DNA of 64,000 nt, taken from Hofstenia miamia (lineage: Eukaryota; Xenacoelomorpha; Acoela). Of this stretch, positions 35,070 to 48,439 are shown piece after piece. The notes under the pieces are model-generated. The model was not told the DNA's origin. It did not search any database and saw only the letters and a program-made list of their open reading frames with translations. Position numbers and translations under genes: made by a program. Location of the stretch: positions 1,847,452 to 1,911,451 of the forward strand of contig SCFE01000015.1 of NCBI GenBank assembly GCA_004352715.1, read 5' to 3'. How positions within the stretch are numbered: the stretch's first letter is position 1; each line of letters begins with the position of its first letter.

Positions 35070-36088
35070 CTTATTTTTTAATTTTCCGCCTTTGGGTATA
35101 ATATTGAAATTGACAAATTTGATCGATCAAAAGTAATTGGCATGCTTCTAGTCTGGATATGTGGCGTGAAACCACCATCTTGTTGCCACAGGGTCCCGTA
35201 TCCCGCACTGTGCAAAAAAGCATTTTTGGGTCGGGATAATTCAACTACAAGTTTCTTTAATTAGTTTTACACACTTGCTTTCACATTACACAAAAACTAG
35301 GTAAAACATATTTTAAAATTGCAGTCAATGATCTCAAGCCTGTCTATGTCAACAGTGTTAAAGCAGCTTATATTTTATGTACAGTTTTAAAGTCCAATTA
35401 AAGATTTGTTTCTTCAGTAAATTGCTTAAATATTATTTTAAGATCAATTTGAAAAATGACTCAGCGAATGACAACATTGATGTTAGCATCCTTTTCTATG
35501 TTTGTATGACGAAAACTAGTTTTATATTTTTTTGGACTTCCATTTTATTTTTACTTTTTTGTACTAATATCACTGCACACTTAGAATATTCTAATTGCTA
35601 AGTTTTCTAAGTTTTCTACATATTTTACACAAAGTTGAATGTGGAAATTGACATTTTTTTCCATAGTCTGGAATTGGAATAGAGATGGAAATTATTTAAT
35701 GAAAATTTATGGGAATTTCATTTCAAAGAACAAATATTCTCTACAAAATAGTAAATTTTCACACACTTTAAATTTATTTAAGTATATATTAACCTTTTTA
35801 AGAATAGCAATAAAATTGATTTGATTAATCAAATTTTTTTAATCATGTAAAGTGTTATGCACTTCCTTAAAAGTAGAAAGAGCTATCTGCATGATTCTCT
35901 TAGAACTCATTCTTTTGTGTAATTTCTGTATGACGGTTTTTATAATGAGACATCAAAATAGCACAGTGAATACAATGACAACATTTGGTCAATATCGAAT
36001 GATTTGTGTTCCAATGCACTGGTGAAGCTAAAACAATCCTAAATTCCATGCGTAAATATGGAAATTCTTGCTCATGATTTCAGATGTA
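35070..36088. other. AT-rich DNA, no gene seen
   Basis: Open frames at 35377-35601 and 35639-35824 are low-complexity, AT-driven and motif-free. At 35190-35235 a cgggat/gggtcggg patch resembles the scattered motif noted elsewhere. Confidence 0.4.
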
Positions 36089-36537
36089 CACGTTTTTTTT
36101 TATAAGAAAGTTTTTTTTGGCCCAGTTATTAAAATTTCCTTGGTTTTTCAATTTTTTCTACCCAAACTTTTTTGTAACTTTTTTTAAAAAATTTTATTTT
36201 TTGGATGAAATAATGTTTCCAGCTGACTAATAGAATGAATATAATTGATTCAATGTTTACATTAGTGTAATGACTTTTAAGAAAGGAATGAAAGACCTTT
36301 ATCGAACAAAACGGAAAACACTGAGACAGTTAACTCAACCCCTACACGGTACCGGAAAATCACACATGAACGCAGATTAACAAATAAATCAAAAATAGAA
36401 AAAGGCGAGAAAAAAGACTTCTCATAATAATTTTAGAACTTTCTTAAGTTTCAAGAATCCAGTATTGAACTTTCTTACAATATTGATATGTTGAGCACTA
36501 CTTTCTTATAAACCACTTTCTTATAAAAAAAAACGTG
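36089..36537. mobile_element. Complete 449-bp MITE-like element with perfect 23-bp terminal inverted repeats
   Basis: Both ends are cacg, nine T, ataagaaagt, as perfect inverted copies. The element is flanked by TA on each side (36087-36088 and 36538-36539), as expected for a TA target duplication of Tc1/mariner-type transposition. The right end repeats the inner part of its terminus (actttcttataaa occurs twice, at about 36499 and 36515). No coding capacity was found, so it must be mobilised in trans if it moves. A related left end occurs at 31568. Alternative superfamilies with TA duplications cannot be excluded. Confidence 0.85.
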
Positions 36538-39500
36538 TATGGCATTAAATTTTTGAATAATAATTGAAGTAAAATACGCGGCAAAATGCAAATTCTAAAA
36601 TTGCGTATTATACGTAACATCCGCTTTGAAATGTGAGTAGGAATTTGGGAATTGTTATTGCTACTGAATAGATTTACATGGCTGACACGTGTCATTCTTG
36701 AGAGTGAAAGAAACGTTTCCACTGGATCAATTTCTGTTGTAGTGGGAGCACTAAAGTGTTGTTAAAAGAGCAATTGCGTAAAGTACATTGAATAACTAGT
36801 GATCTGAGATCAGGGCTGTACTCCTAAATAGTTAACAACGGGTTCTATGTTTGAGTACTGTATTATCATGTTAGTTATTCAACAAAAAAATTTAACACCA
36901 CAAACCGTAATATAACTTTAATATCTAGGGCTCTGAGTCTTCAGTCAATCTTAATAGGAAAAGCTGAACTCCTCTTGAGTGAGCACCCCACGTGTACACC
37001 CCTATCTGAGATTCTAATACTATGACTAATTCACTATAAGAATGTTAGTATTGTTTTATAATAACAAGCATTTATTAGAAGTAACGCTTCAAAAAAAACT
37101 AATAATATCTTTAAACTTCAGAAATAAAATCAATCAGGACGATTAAGCTTACTATGTAACTTGCGGTTTCCATCACTGATATTGATGTAATTGTTTACGA
37201 AATACAATGATTTCGAACTATGTACATAAATGTAAGTCATAGAAGGAGTCTGCTATTGAACAAAACTCTATGGTGCAAGGAGCTTGCCACAATTTATTAA
37301 TTTGCTCACTGATTTATGCTTGTTAATATACCTCTAAGTTGTTAAGGGTGAATTATTGTAAGAAATCTTTCAATAACGTATTAGAGCAAGCGACTCACAA
37401 GCACTTAACAAGAACCAACAATAATTACAATATCTCTCTCGTAGATACATACTTGAATTCTTCTGCTACAGATTTTTTATTATAACGACATAATTGAAAC
37501 AGGATTGCACATAGGTCAAGATATTTTGATCCAACCCAAATCCAAATTCTCCAAAGATTTTAATGCGTTTGACCCAACCCAATACTGTGTCAAATGTAAT
37601 CCAATTTTTGACCAACTACAATTTCAATACATCTATAGAATTTCCCTCACAGCAAATATACGTAAACACCTTTGAGAAGAAACATACATAAAATGTACTA
37701 AAGATTAAAAATAGACAAATAATACACAAGAGTAAATGTTTTTATATTGAAATTTAAAAAATTAACACAAACACTTTGCAACTCTCCTGAAAGTTGCATG
37801 CATAGTGACCCATATTGCTTTAAGAAATGTACCCAGCCCACTTACATATGCTTCTATATTTATCTATTGTCCAACCCAGCACAACCCAACAAAAAATTAG
37901 TACGTTATTTCCCGCAGTGTACATCACTATGATTGATAATATGGAATGATAGAATGAAAATAAGGGGAATTTCCTATGAAAGCAAATGACAACAATAGCA
38001 TTCTAGATAAAATTAAGTGGTCTTGGATACCCAACGGCTGATTTTGGATTTACCCAAAAGTCAGTTTTGCTTAGTAAAAAGGTTCTGTTAAATAGTCGGG
38101 TTTCTTTTTAAATTTGAGCAAAGATGATCATTTAAGCCCTAAATAACAATGTACATGCGAATGAAATATTCAAAATATCTCAAGCTTTCGTTATATATCC
38201 TTTATATTTAAGAATAAAGAAATTTGGTAATGATTTGGGACATTAAAAAATTCATTTTTTGAATAACCTACTGCTAGTACGTTTTCCAGTTTATCATCAT
38301 TATATCATTTGTGAATAACGAGCAGAACTGAAAATCCAGATCTACTACAATATATTTTATCATGCATCAATGCTGTTGTAAATAAATATAAATGCACTAA
38401 TTTCTAAACACCAACTATTAGCACTTAAACCAGCAAATAAGCACTATTTAAATATTTATAAGTTATAAAGAAAGGGAATTGTATTTATTATTTTGCTATC
38501 TATAATTTGCCCGCTTTCCAATCTGCAAAAACAATACTCTCTTGAAATCAAAAGATTTGTGGAGAATGTTCACCAAAGATTTTATTAATATTAAAAGGGC
38601 ATTAATAAGTAATGAGAATTCTATTTCCTTTAATGTAACATTTTATCTTTCCAAAAGATAGAACAGCTTTCCCATGCTTTTGTACTGCGCATTTCCAGTT
38701 TAATGTCAATACTTAGTAATTAAAAAACATGCTAGTAATTTACAATATTATGCATTACTGCAAAGCAATATTCAAGAAATTATTTTATAAATCAGATTCC
38801 TCTAACAACAGTGAATACAGATTATTTTATCTTATCTTCTTATCCAGAAAAGCTTGACAACGATTTTACATAAATTTTCTGTATAGAAAAATATTTATTA
38901 AAAAAATTTTAAATTTTATGTTTCAAAATGCATAAATAAGAACCATTCGGTTAGCTTGGATCATACTTCGTTAACGTCAGCAAACTGAGATTGCAGTTAG
39001 AACAGATAGGTCTTTGTAGGGGTGGGGCTTGATTACGACATCAAACTTAACAATACAGTATTTATTTGGATCACGTGTTAGAAATATATTTGATAATGAA
39101 AACTTTTTTGATTCAAAAAATTGAAAATATTGTAATGCTTGCAAACTTTTCAAATTCTAAATATACTTGAAATATCAAGGTTGTCGTTTATTACATCAAT
39201 TATGCTATTAATGCACGACCTTGTACTTGTTCTGAACTATTGAATTGATTGGCAATTTTAGAAATTTTAATTTTGTACTTGTAGGCAAAAAGAATTGTAA
39301 AATTTTATTGTTTTATTTAAGTCATTAACCTTTCGGTTTTTTGCATTTCAAATTATTGAAAAATACAGTGAAAAGTAAAGAATTTGAAAATGTAATTCTT
39401 AGATATTTTTAATAATTTAAAATTCATTCCTAGCGCAATTTCCTTATTAATAAAATAGGTTTATTTAATCTTCCTCCAATATCCGCGAGAACTAATTTAA

Positions 39501-42500
39501 CAATGGATATGTGAAAGACTATTCGCGAATAATACAATATTAGGATGCAACAGCTGTTGTGTTCTAAAGCATTTGGCGAACAATGATTTACAATTGGGTA
39601 GGTCTATTTAGATAGTCATAAACCAATATATTTATTTCAAAATTAATTTTGAAAAAAATTATTCATTTATAATTATCATTCACATTTTCTAAAATTTTCC
39701 TAATCCAAACTATTCTTTCAAAAAAAATGTATAATTTGAAATCTGTTTTAGTTTCTAATCAATCTGATAATAATTCCATAATAATTCAACTAAGAAAATC
39801 ACATTGTTAATAATGTAGTTTTCAATATGTGGTACTGGAAATCTCCATAAATTTATTCAGTTATTATCAGAAATAAGACGACGCCTTTAAAGGTTAAAAC
39901 AATTGTTCTAACTAGTTTATCAAATTTTAAGAAACTGATCAGTGTCATTCTCTTAAGGCAAAATATTTATAGATTTATTTTAATAGTGTCTGCATTTTGA
40001 AATTTTGTGTATGAAAATACGTTGAGTACTTTATTTTTGGTGTCAATGATAATTGAAAAAGTTCTAAGAGTCTTGTATAGAGAAATTATATCAATAATAG
40101 TGTTGTAAGAAGTTTTTTGCATTTCCCCCAAATAATTGCAACATTTACCATTCAATTACAATTTTTCTATTTTCTAGTCAACACATTGTTTTAATATAAT
40201 TGTTATCAGAAAAAATGAATATTTGTTATTAAATTTAACTCTATACATTAATAAAAATATTGGCAAAAAGGCCTGCAAAGTACATGAAAATTTATTTAAC
40301 TCAAAATGCCAAACATAAACTTAGTCTAATTGTAAGAGTTGCCAAATCAACTTAACTTGTTTGTGTTAAGAATAGAAATGAAGAAATAATTGATCACATT
40401 GTTAGGTTTCACTTCCATACGTAAATCCAAGATTCACTATGTCTATTAAGCTAAGGACATGACTACTTGCAAAAAACATTATTACATAAATTTTTTTTCA
40501 ATGCTTCTAATAAATGTTATCATCTACACACAATGGTATCAATGCTGTATGTTCCTCGAACAGTATTTCATTACAGCTGAATTGTGACAAGGTTTTGTAA
40601 AAAAGTTTTGAATAGTAGTTCCAACTGCATAGAAATCTTTTCAAATGGTCAGACTAAGCATTAACAAAAAGAGCTTTAAGATTGTGACTTTTGTCAAAAA
40701 TGAGCGCTTGCTAAATTAAATTTCTGCATTCTTTCCTAAATGATGTTAATTTTTTCGTAATTCCGAGAATTTATTCTTTTGTTGTTTTTTCAAAAGAAGA
40801 GAATAAATTGGGAAATAATTGGATGGATAAATTTATTTTGTAAAGCAAATAGAATATTGCATCTTCACACTAGCAAAACACTTCCATTCTAAAGTTCTAT
40901 TGTACGCACAATGTACAAAAACAAAACAGAGTCACAATGAAGTCTCAAATCACACAGAAAATAATGCTATGGTGGAAGAGGAAAGAAATTGTGCTAATAA
41001 AAATAGTTAAATATAATAAAATTTAGATTCGATTAATTTTAGGCTTTTAAGTGTCACAGAATGCATTAATATATAATTCCCCAGACATAAACACACAAGT
41101 GGCTGGCACGCCACACCCTTCACCACCGTGATTAGATATATGCATCTCTGTCACACCAAATTACTGCTGCTTCGTTACCTCCAATATCAGTAATATTATG
41201 AATTATGTTGTCAAATCACTGCGTTTTATTAATTTTACAAGGTTCTATTAGTAGCACTACTAAAGATGAACAAAGTCTAACGAACACAGGATTTATGTTT
41301 TGCATACTCAATTATATTCTATTATATAATTTATTATATTTTGTCAACAACTCAATTTGAATTTCGTAATATATAATCCGCTTCATGAAGTTCAGAAAAA
41401 ACTTAAACCCTAATCACATAACATTGAATTATTGTCTTTAACTAGATTGCTGGTTTAATTCATTAAATTTTGTTTTACAATATTTCGAGTTCTAATAATC
41501 ATAATTTAGGTAAGTTTATGCATTAAAATACATATCTTTGTTTCGGCATTTTTTGAATTGCAAAACTGTACATAATCCATTTGCAATGACACAGCAGTGG
41601 ACATTAGATATCTCTGCTCCTGGACGTCTAGTTTAACGACGTTAATTTTCTACTAATTACTTAAACTACCTGTTTTTAATCTCTTAAAATACTATGGAAT
41701 CATTTTTTATTGTTTACGTTTTCAATTTATTCATAAAACTTTCAAAAAACTATAAATAATCGAGGATTTCTCCTCCCCTTTTAGAATAATTTGCTGATTC
41801 TTCTGTCGTATTCTATCTGTAGGTGGTCTTTGTTTGGAATTATAAATTTCAAAGGAGTTTTTTAAACCATAATTGAATAGCGGTATTATCAATACAACTG
41901 CGGTATAAATCTAGAAAAATATTCAAAAGATAATCTATGAAAAAATCCTCATAGACTGTAATTGCTTAGTCTAATGTAGATGACAAACTCCTAAATTTAA
42001 AATAAGGCATAGTCCAAGATGCAGGAAATGGCCGAATTGAATTAGTTTCTAGATGAAAAACAAGTGCTTGCTTGTAGCTAAAGTAAGTCATGCAAACATT
42101 CTGACAAAATTGAATGATTTTGTTGGCCTTGGGGAATTTTGGGAAGTAATTGTTAATTTCTTTTCAAACAACAGGAACAGAATTTCAATTAACTACTTAA
42201 AGGAATTTATAAAATTAAATGCGTCAACAATTTCGCTTTTAATCTTTAATCACACTTTTATCGATTTTTGAAATAGTTGGAGATAGTAGATGTTTGCACC
42301 ATGTTGTCCAAAAACATTGCACCTTTGCGAAATTTAAATGTGCATCTGCAATCAAAATAATTAAGTTGAATAGCAAAGATAAGACTTTTCATGTTGTTTT
42401 TGCCAATCTTCAATTTAGCGTTTTTTGTGATTATGAATTCACCTCTTTACTAATTTTTGTGCTGATTAACAAAATCGTGACAATGTATAATATTACAATA

Positions 42501-42794
42501 GATTTCTTAATAAAATTTCAAAATGTAACATGACCTTTTAAACATGATGCCTTGCAACGAAAAATTCGATATGTCCAATTGACTTTTTAATAAAATACGG
42601 TTCTCCTGACTGTTCACAGGAAATTGTAAAAACAATACAATAATGCGAATATATGTCATGCTATATACATATATGATCAAAGTGATGATCGCTTTAAGAT
42701 TAAACTAACTTTATCATTAGTCGCAAAAGAATATTTAAACCTCTAATTGTGTACTTCCTACACTTTAATCAGTTTTTGTAATCTATCCCTTTAG
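36538..42794. other. AT-rich intergenic DNA
   Basis: No gene, RNA gene or clear transposon ORF was recognised over about 6 kb. The words ccaaccca/gacccaaccca cluster at 37535-37600 and 37868-37890, possibly as remnants of one short element. The open frame at 42053-42271 just upstream of the LRR gene has no motif and is not obviously its first exon. Confidence 0.45.
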
Positions 42795-42821
42795 GTATTC
42801 CATGTCATCATTCGATAATAA

Positions 42822-45800
42822 ATGATGATCGATGCTCTTTCCCTGATTCGCATAGTCACAGCACTTTTAAGAGATCCAAATCCCGCTGATTGTGCGAAAT
42901 GCGAAGTCGTTACAGCTGAACACTGTAGCTGCATAGCGGGAAAAAACATCGCAGGTCCTGCCAAAATTGACTGCTCCAATGCTGGCCTTCAAAAAGTGCC
43001 CCAATTTAGTAAGCCTATTTTTTGCTTAACATGTTTATAAATATCTTATTCTTAGTACTTTCACAAATTCATTTTTGATGAGAACAATGGTTTCCTAAAT
43101 GCATTAACAAATTGTCGAATATGATTTCGTTTAGGTAGAATATGCGGGTTGTCGCAGACGACTTACATAGACTTAAGTAACAACCAGATCACGCAACTCA
43201 CATCACGTGATTTTGCAGGAGTTCACTTCGACTCTAACAAGCATGTGGAAATAGATTTGTCAAACAATAAAATCAATTATATCAACGCAGATGCAGTGCA
43301 GAATTTGATGCATGTGTCAGGCCTTAACCTATCGGGGAATCAACTGGGAGCAGAATTTGACAGTCTTCCAGGTTGGTTGATGAATAAATAAGCTTATGTA
43401 CAAAATTTTTTAATAAATTACAAAAACATCAAAGCCTTGTGTTTTTTAAAACTCAAAATAGATTAATGTTCTGAATATTTCTAATAAATTTATTTTAACC
43501 CTGTATTGGCTTTTTAGACATTTTCATAGGTAAATAATCCTAAACTTAGGTAATTGGGAAGCTCTGAAAAACATTGTAACACTGGATCTTTCAGCAAACA
43601 GTCTCGACACAGTACCACCGGACATTTGTAAAATCCCCAACTTACGAGATCTTTATTTTGATGAAAACAAATTCGAATCCGATCTTTCAGCTTACATTCC
43701 TATTTTGGTGAAGGTAATAATTTCTATTTACAGCATAAGTATACAATGAGCTTCCTAGTTAAGTCCTAAACTGCCTATTATACCCATTTGGATACAATCA
43801 GTTTTGTCTATACTTTCAAAAAATATTCCAAAGCCTATTAAGGAACTTACAAGTCCTTGTTATTGACACATCCATTGGTTAATGTACTCCCTTATAGTGA
43901 TAAAAATTATTCCTGTGCCAGAAGTTTTTTAAAATTTTCAATTAAAAAAGTGACAATTTACAGTTATATTTAAGGGCAAGAAGTATTGTTCAGATTTGTT
44001 ATAAATTTTTGTGTATGCAAAATTAAAAGAAAGAGAGTTATTTACAACGTCTAAACCTGTAAAATAAACTGTTTGCATAAAAATCTACGACATTTTCTAA
44101 AACGGCATGTCCATTACAATTGCAATTAATATAGTGCGTAAAGGTGATTCATTTAATTACATCCATTTTGACGGATGTCATATCTCATTGATATCGCGTT
44201 ATTAGAAAGTACATATTTTGATGAAATTGTGAAGATAAATTATAACCATTGTATTTCACTTATTCTATATGTAGTTGAACTTTGTCATTCTTAATTGAAC
44301 AAAGCAAATTAATTATTTTTTTAGATATTAATGAAAACAACTTTTAATGAAAATATTTCCTAAATTCGATGTGAGTTGTGGAGATTTGGAAATAGAATTG
44401 TTAACAAATGTGAGATAGCTTTGTCGTACATGTGGAAACGTGTTGGGTCGGGTAGAGTCAAGGTGCTTCGTCAACTTAAAAAAAAATTATTTCTCCAAAT
44501 ATGAGCAGCAAACCAACAGTCAATAATTTAATCACCATGCATTAGAAGTATTTATTAACATCTTGTAGAAATTGGGTTAGCGCAACTTGTGTATTTCTTT
44601 AGTCGACCAGCTTTCAAATAGATAGAAGTGATTTGGGCCGTCTTGCAGGTTGGGTCGGGTCGGGTCAACATAATAATAGTGGGGGTCGTGTCACGTCGAG
44701 AGCTACTGAGCGTGGCGGGTTTCACTTATGATCTCGTTTTGTAGTTGTACTTTTGTACAGAGATGGTAAAAAATACATTTGCAATAAATATATAAAAAAA
44801 ATTTTGAGAAAAAATAATTGAAATTTAAAGAAAATAATTTTTACTCAGAAAAATATATACTACTATAATCTTAAGCAAAATGCATTAAATCTAGGCAAAT
44901 GCAATGATGCTTCCAATTGCAATTCATCCATTGACATTAAGCAAACACTGATGTATCATTCATTTTTCCAGAAAATGAAAAACTTATAGTCGTGGTTCAA
45001 ATGGGGCATAATGTTTTCAAAAACAAATAATTCTGCTAGTCATGGAGAAATATTTGGAAATCTAAGAAAATGAGAATTGCAGGTGACAAACTTAACTAGG
45101 TATCAACCACTTCAAATTTGGCGGCGAGACTGTTCAGCAGACCAACTTGGTTGAGTTGAAACAACAGGAAATTTTGATTCTAATAAATTTTTAATGCTCA
45201 CTTTTTTGATTTTCAATAAGAAATGGTTTTTTCAGGAGACAACGAAATGCACTATCTGAAATATGCTTTTCTCCAAAAATATATTTTTTGAAAGAAAAAT
45301 ATTTTTTAAATGTATAAAATTAGTTATTTTCTGTTATAAAAATAAATTAAATATATTTTTCAAGGAAAAAAACATTCAAAATATTTTTGACCAGCTCTGT
45401 CTGTTTATGTATTAGTGAAGCGTTCAATATATAATTCTGGAAAATCAAACCAAAGTGCTCATTTCTAACGGTGTATCACTGTCAATTTGTCAGAAAATAA
45501 TTTGTATGAACAAAGAATTATTTGAATGAGAGGGTGATTGGTGAATTCTCCACAAACAAAGCATTCCACAAGCAACAAGGAATTTCTGCTCGCAATTTTT
45601 GCAAATGTATTAATTCCCCAAAGTATCGAATAAAATTGCGATCTACTTATACTAACAATTGAAATTTCATTTACCAAAGTACTGTGCTTCTTAAAGATGG
45701 CGTGTCCAATGTTAAATCAGCTTTTGTAACCCTCTATATATATATATATAAATCAACTAACAATATGTGTCTGCGTCTGTGCTGCAACCGTTCACCAGTC

Positions 45801-48439
45801 AGGCCTTGCCGATACCGATATCAACTGGTTACCGATTAAACACATGTTGACCGGCTAATTAAACAGTTTTATTACTGGTCTAATTACAAAAAATCTCTTA
45901 TATTTTTGGGAAATTATTCTGCAAAACTGCAAAAACGGGATTATTTTTAAAATAACAAATAGCAAATCCGCTCCGTTATTAAATCATATTGCGTTCTACT
46001 TTTTCAACTGAATACATGCAATTGTATTTCAATTGCACGCGTCTCTAAATGCTTAATGTTCTTTCACTGTCTCGATGGCAATAAATGTTGACAACCTTGT
46101 AAAACATTAAAACAAACTGTCGTTATTTTTGTTTATTGATGCAAGGCAAACGTAAAATTTTATTGCAATAACAAATAACATATTTACAAAAAAGGCTACT
46201 ATATTATAAGTAATAAATAATAACATATAAAAATACAATGAATATAATTTTGTCAACAACTTTGTTTAGTTTACAATTTACATGTATTGAAAAATTTGAC
46301 CGGTCACCGGTTAAACGGCCGCTTACCAATAAACATTTCTGACAGGTTGCAGGACTGTTCTGCGTATGTGTAGAACATCAACTTCTAAGATATTATTACA
46401 TCGCATTGCAGAAGTCCATGTTTGTCATTTAACATAGACAGTCCCGACAGCATGAGAAACTTAATTGCACTGTATAGTGAACAGCTATCATCATTTCCTG
46501 GTTTAACTCGCTGAAATCAAATAAAATGAATTGCTAACGTAACGTTATTTTACTGTGTAAACATAGATAACAGTTAACTAAATTTGGTTCACTGCGATCT
46601 AGTTTGTATCAATTAACTGGGTTATATGCAAGCAGTTATTTGATAAAATAAAATTCCAAAATTGAGCTTATTTCAGGAAAATTCAGTATACGTTCATGAA
46701 ATTTGAATTCTAACTAAATAAATAATACTTAAATTTATGCATATTTGTTTCTTAAGCCGCAAATTATCAATTCTTAATTTAACAAGGCACTTTCATTAAT
46801 GCTTCTATCCAGTTTTGGAAATAATGAATTTTATGTTAAAGCAGTATTATTTATTCTGTTTATACTGTACATACAGTTAGTTTTTATCTTTACATAAATA
46901 AATTCGTTTTTTCTTAGGTTCATTTAAACTGATTAATATCACTTTAAATGTACTATAGCTTAAGGTGGGACCACCATTAATCAACCCATTTTTTCAAACT
47001 ATTGCTTTTAAAAGTTTTCTTATGTGATAGATAGATTTTGGTCTAAGAAAAAGTATGATAACTTGATATATCATGACATGATCTTCTGACCGTGACTTTG
47101 ACCTATTTTGAACAAAAAATGGTCACATTTTCCCGAAAATTGCAATTTTAAAAAAATCAAATGGGCAAAATGTGTATATATAGTCCAAAAATTTTTTTTG
47201 AACATGAATACGTAAACCTTCCTCTAGGTCTTGAACTAGGATCTAAGCAAAACAATGTTTGGTTATGTTTGGTTATAAATTTATGGAGATTTTTAAAAGT
47301 TGCAAATTTCTTGTGAGTTTAATTTTCACTGTGACCTTGGACATAATTATTTTGCTTGGATCCTAATTCAGGGCCTATTAATACAATTCTTCACTTCATA
47401 TATCAGCGTATCACTATTTTCCCACTTATAATAGTTCAGCATTATTTAAAATCCATGTAATCCTCAGTGGTATTTACAAAGACTTTTTATAGACGTAATT
47501 GCTGTGCTTATCTGTAATTGTTTGCTTAATGATACATGGGCTTGTAGTCATTAATGACATTTGTGCTTTTGACTCAAGTCATGAATAAATATTGTCTCAG
47601 TTTTATCGAAATACTCGCGGGTTAATTAGACTTTATGCACATTAGCAAAAAACATTTTCCGTCGACTCCCTTGTCTTTAAAATACATCAAAGATGCAATT
47701 GCTCATTATTTTATATAAAAGTAAATGAACAGAATTTTTTCTTTGTAAACAAAATCATTTAGCTAATGAAGCCGGAAATATTATTTATTATTTTAATGAA
47801 GACTACGACTTAATGAAATTGCTGATGGTCACGTTCCTCAGGGAAATTTGATTATCCCATGCTGATATAGTTGGTGAAAATATTTTGTGTATTTATTTAA
47901 TTAATGTGTGGCTGGGAAAGATAACGTCAAATTTATAGGAATTGAAAAGACTGTTTTATTTAGTGACTCTGTTTTCCTTAATTTCTGTGACAGAAACCTA
48001 TAAATACTTGGTTTTCACTATGTAGTTTGTGTGACATTAAATGAATGCTCTCCATTTCCTTTAAATGAACACTCTAACTTTCTAGGAATTTGTTTTTAAT
48101 TAATTCGAATTTTTTTAGTAAATCAATGCTTACTACTGTAGTTCATTTTAGTGCAAAGAATTAAAGAAATTGCAATGGGCGCGAGATACAATGCGTTGCA
48201 CCTGTAAGTGGCTTAAACACTACCCAGCACCCGTCAACCCACTACCAACCAACAGACTCTTGACTAACTACAGCCTCCCTGCTTTTCGTAAGAATGGTGT
48301 CTATTGTGATCGCAGCAGCAGCCCCGCATTTCGTCAGAGACAAGTTAAAGAAATCCAGTCAGGGCTCGTGTTTGAACACTGTGGTTTCACTAGACAGACT
48401 GCTTTTCCCCTCCTAGTTTTCCTGCTGCTGATTTTATGA
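42822..48439 (+). CDS. Secreted or GPI-anchored leucine-rich-repeat protein, 4 exons
   Basis: Proposed exons are 42822-43008, 43135-43371, 43550-43713 and 48152-48439, giving 291 residues. Every junction has GT-AG sites and matching phase (1, 1, 0). The product has a short N-terminal hydrophobic stretch (ALSLIRIVTALL), then a Cys-rich cap (DCAKCEVV...CSC...IDCSNAGLQKVP). Five or six LRRs of L-x-x-L-D-L-S-x-N type follow (TTYIDLSNNQI, VEIDLSNNKI, GLNLSGNQL, TLDLSANSL, LRDLYFDENKF). An LRRCT-like cap comes next (RCTCKWLKHY...VYCDRS...FEHC). The C-terminus is a hydrophobic tail (TAFPLLVFLLLIL) ending at TGA, suggesting a GPI signal or membrane anchor. The true start is uncertain: in-frame stops precede ATG 42822, an acceptor lies at 42794, and an upstream signal-peptide exon is possible. 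Intron 3 is 4.4 kb and could hide more LRR exons. The likely role is extracellular binding or adhesion; the ligand is unknown. Confidence 0.75.
45777..46357. mobile_element. Non-autonomous hAT-type element in LRR intron 3
   Basis: The left end ctgtgctgcaacc and the inverted right end cagtcctgcaacc agree at 11 of 13 positions. The flanks gtctgcgt (45769-45776) and ttctgcgt (46358-46365) form an 8 bp target duplication with one mismatch, typical of hAT. Subterminal accggt/aaccggt words cluster near both ends (around 45826-45860 and 46298-46322). The 581 bp interior has no coding capacity. Confidence 0.8.
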
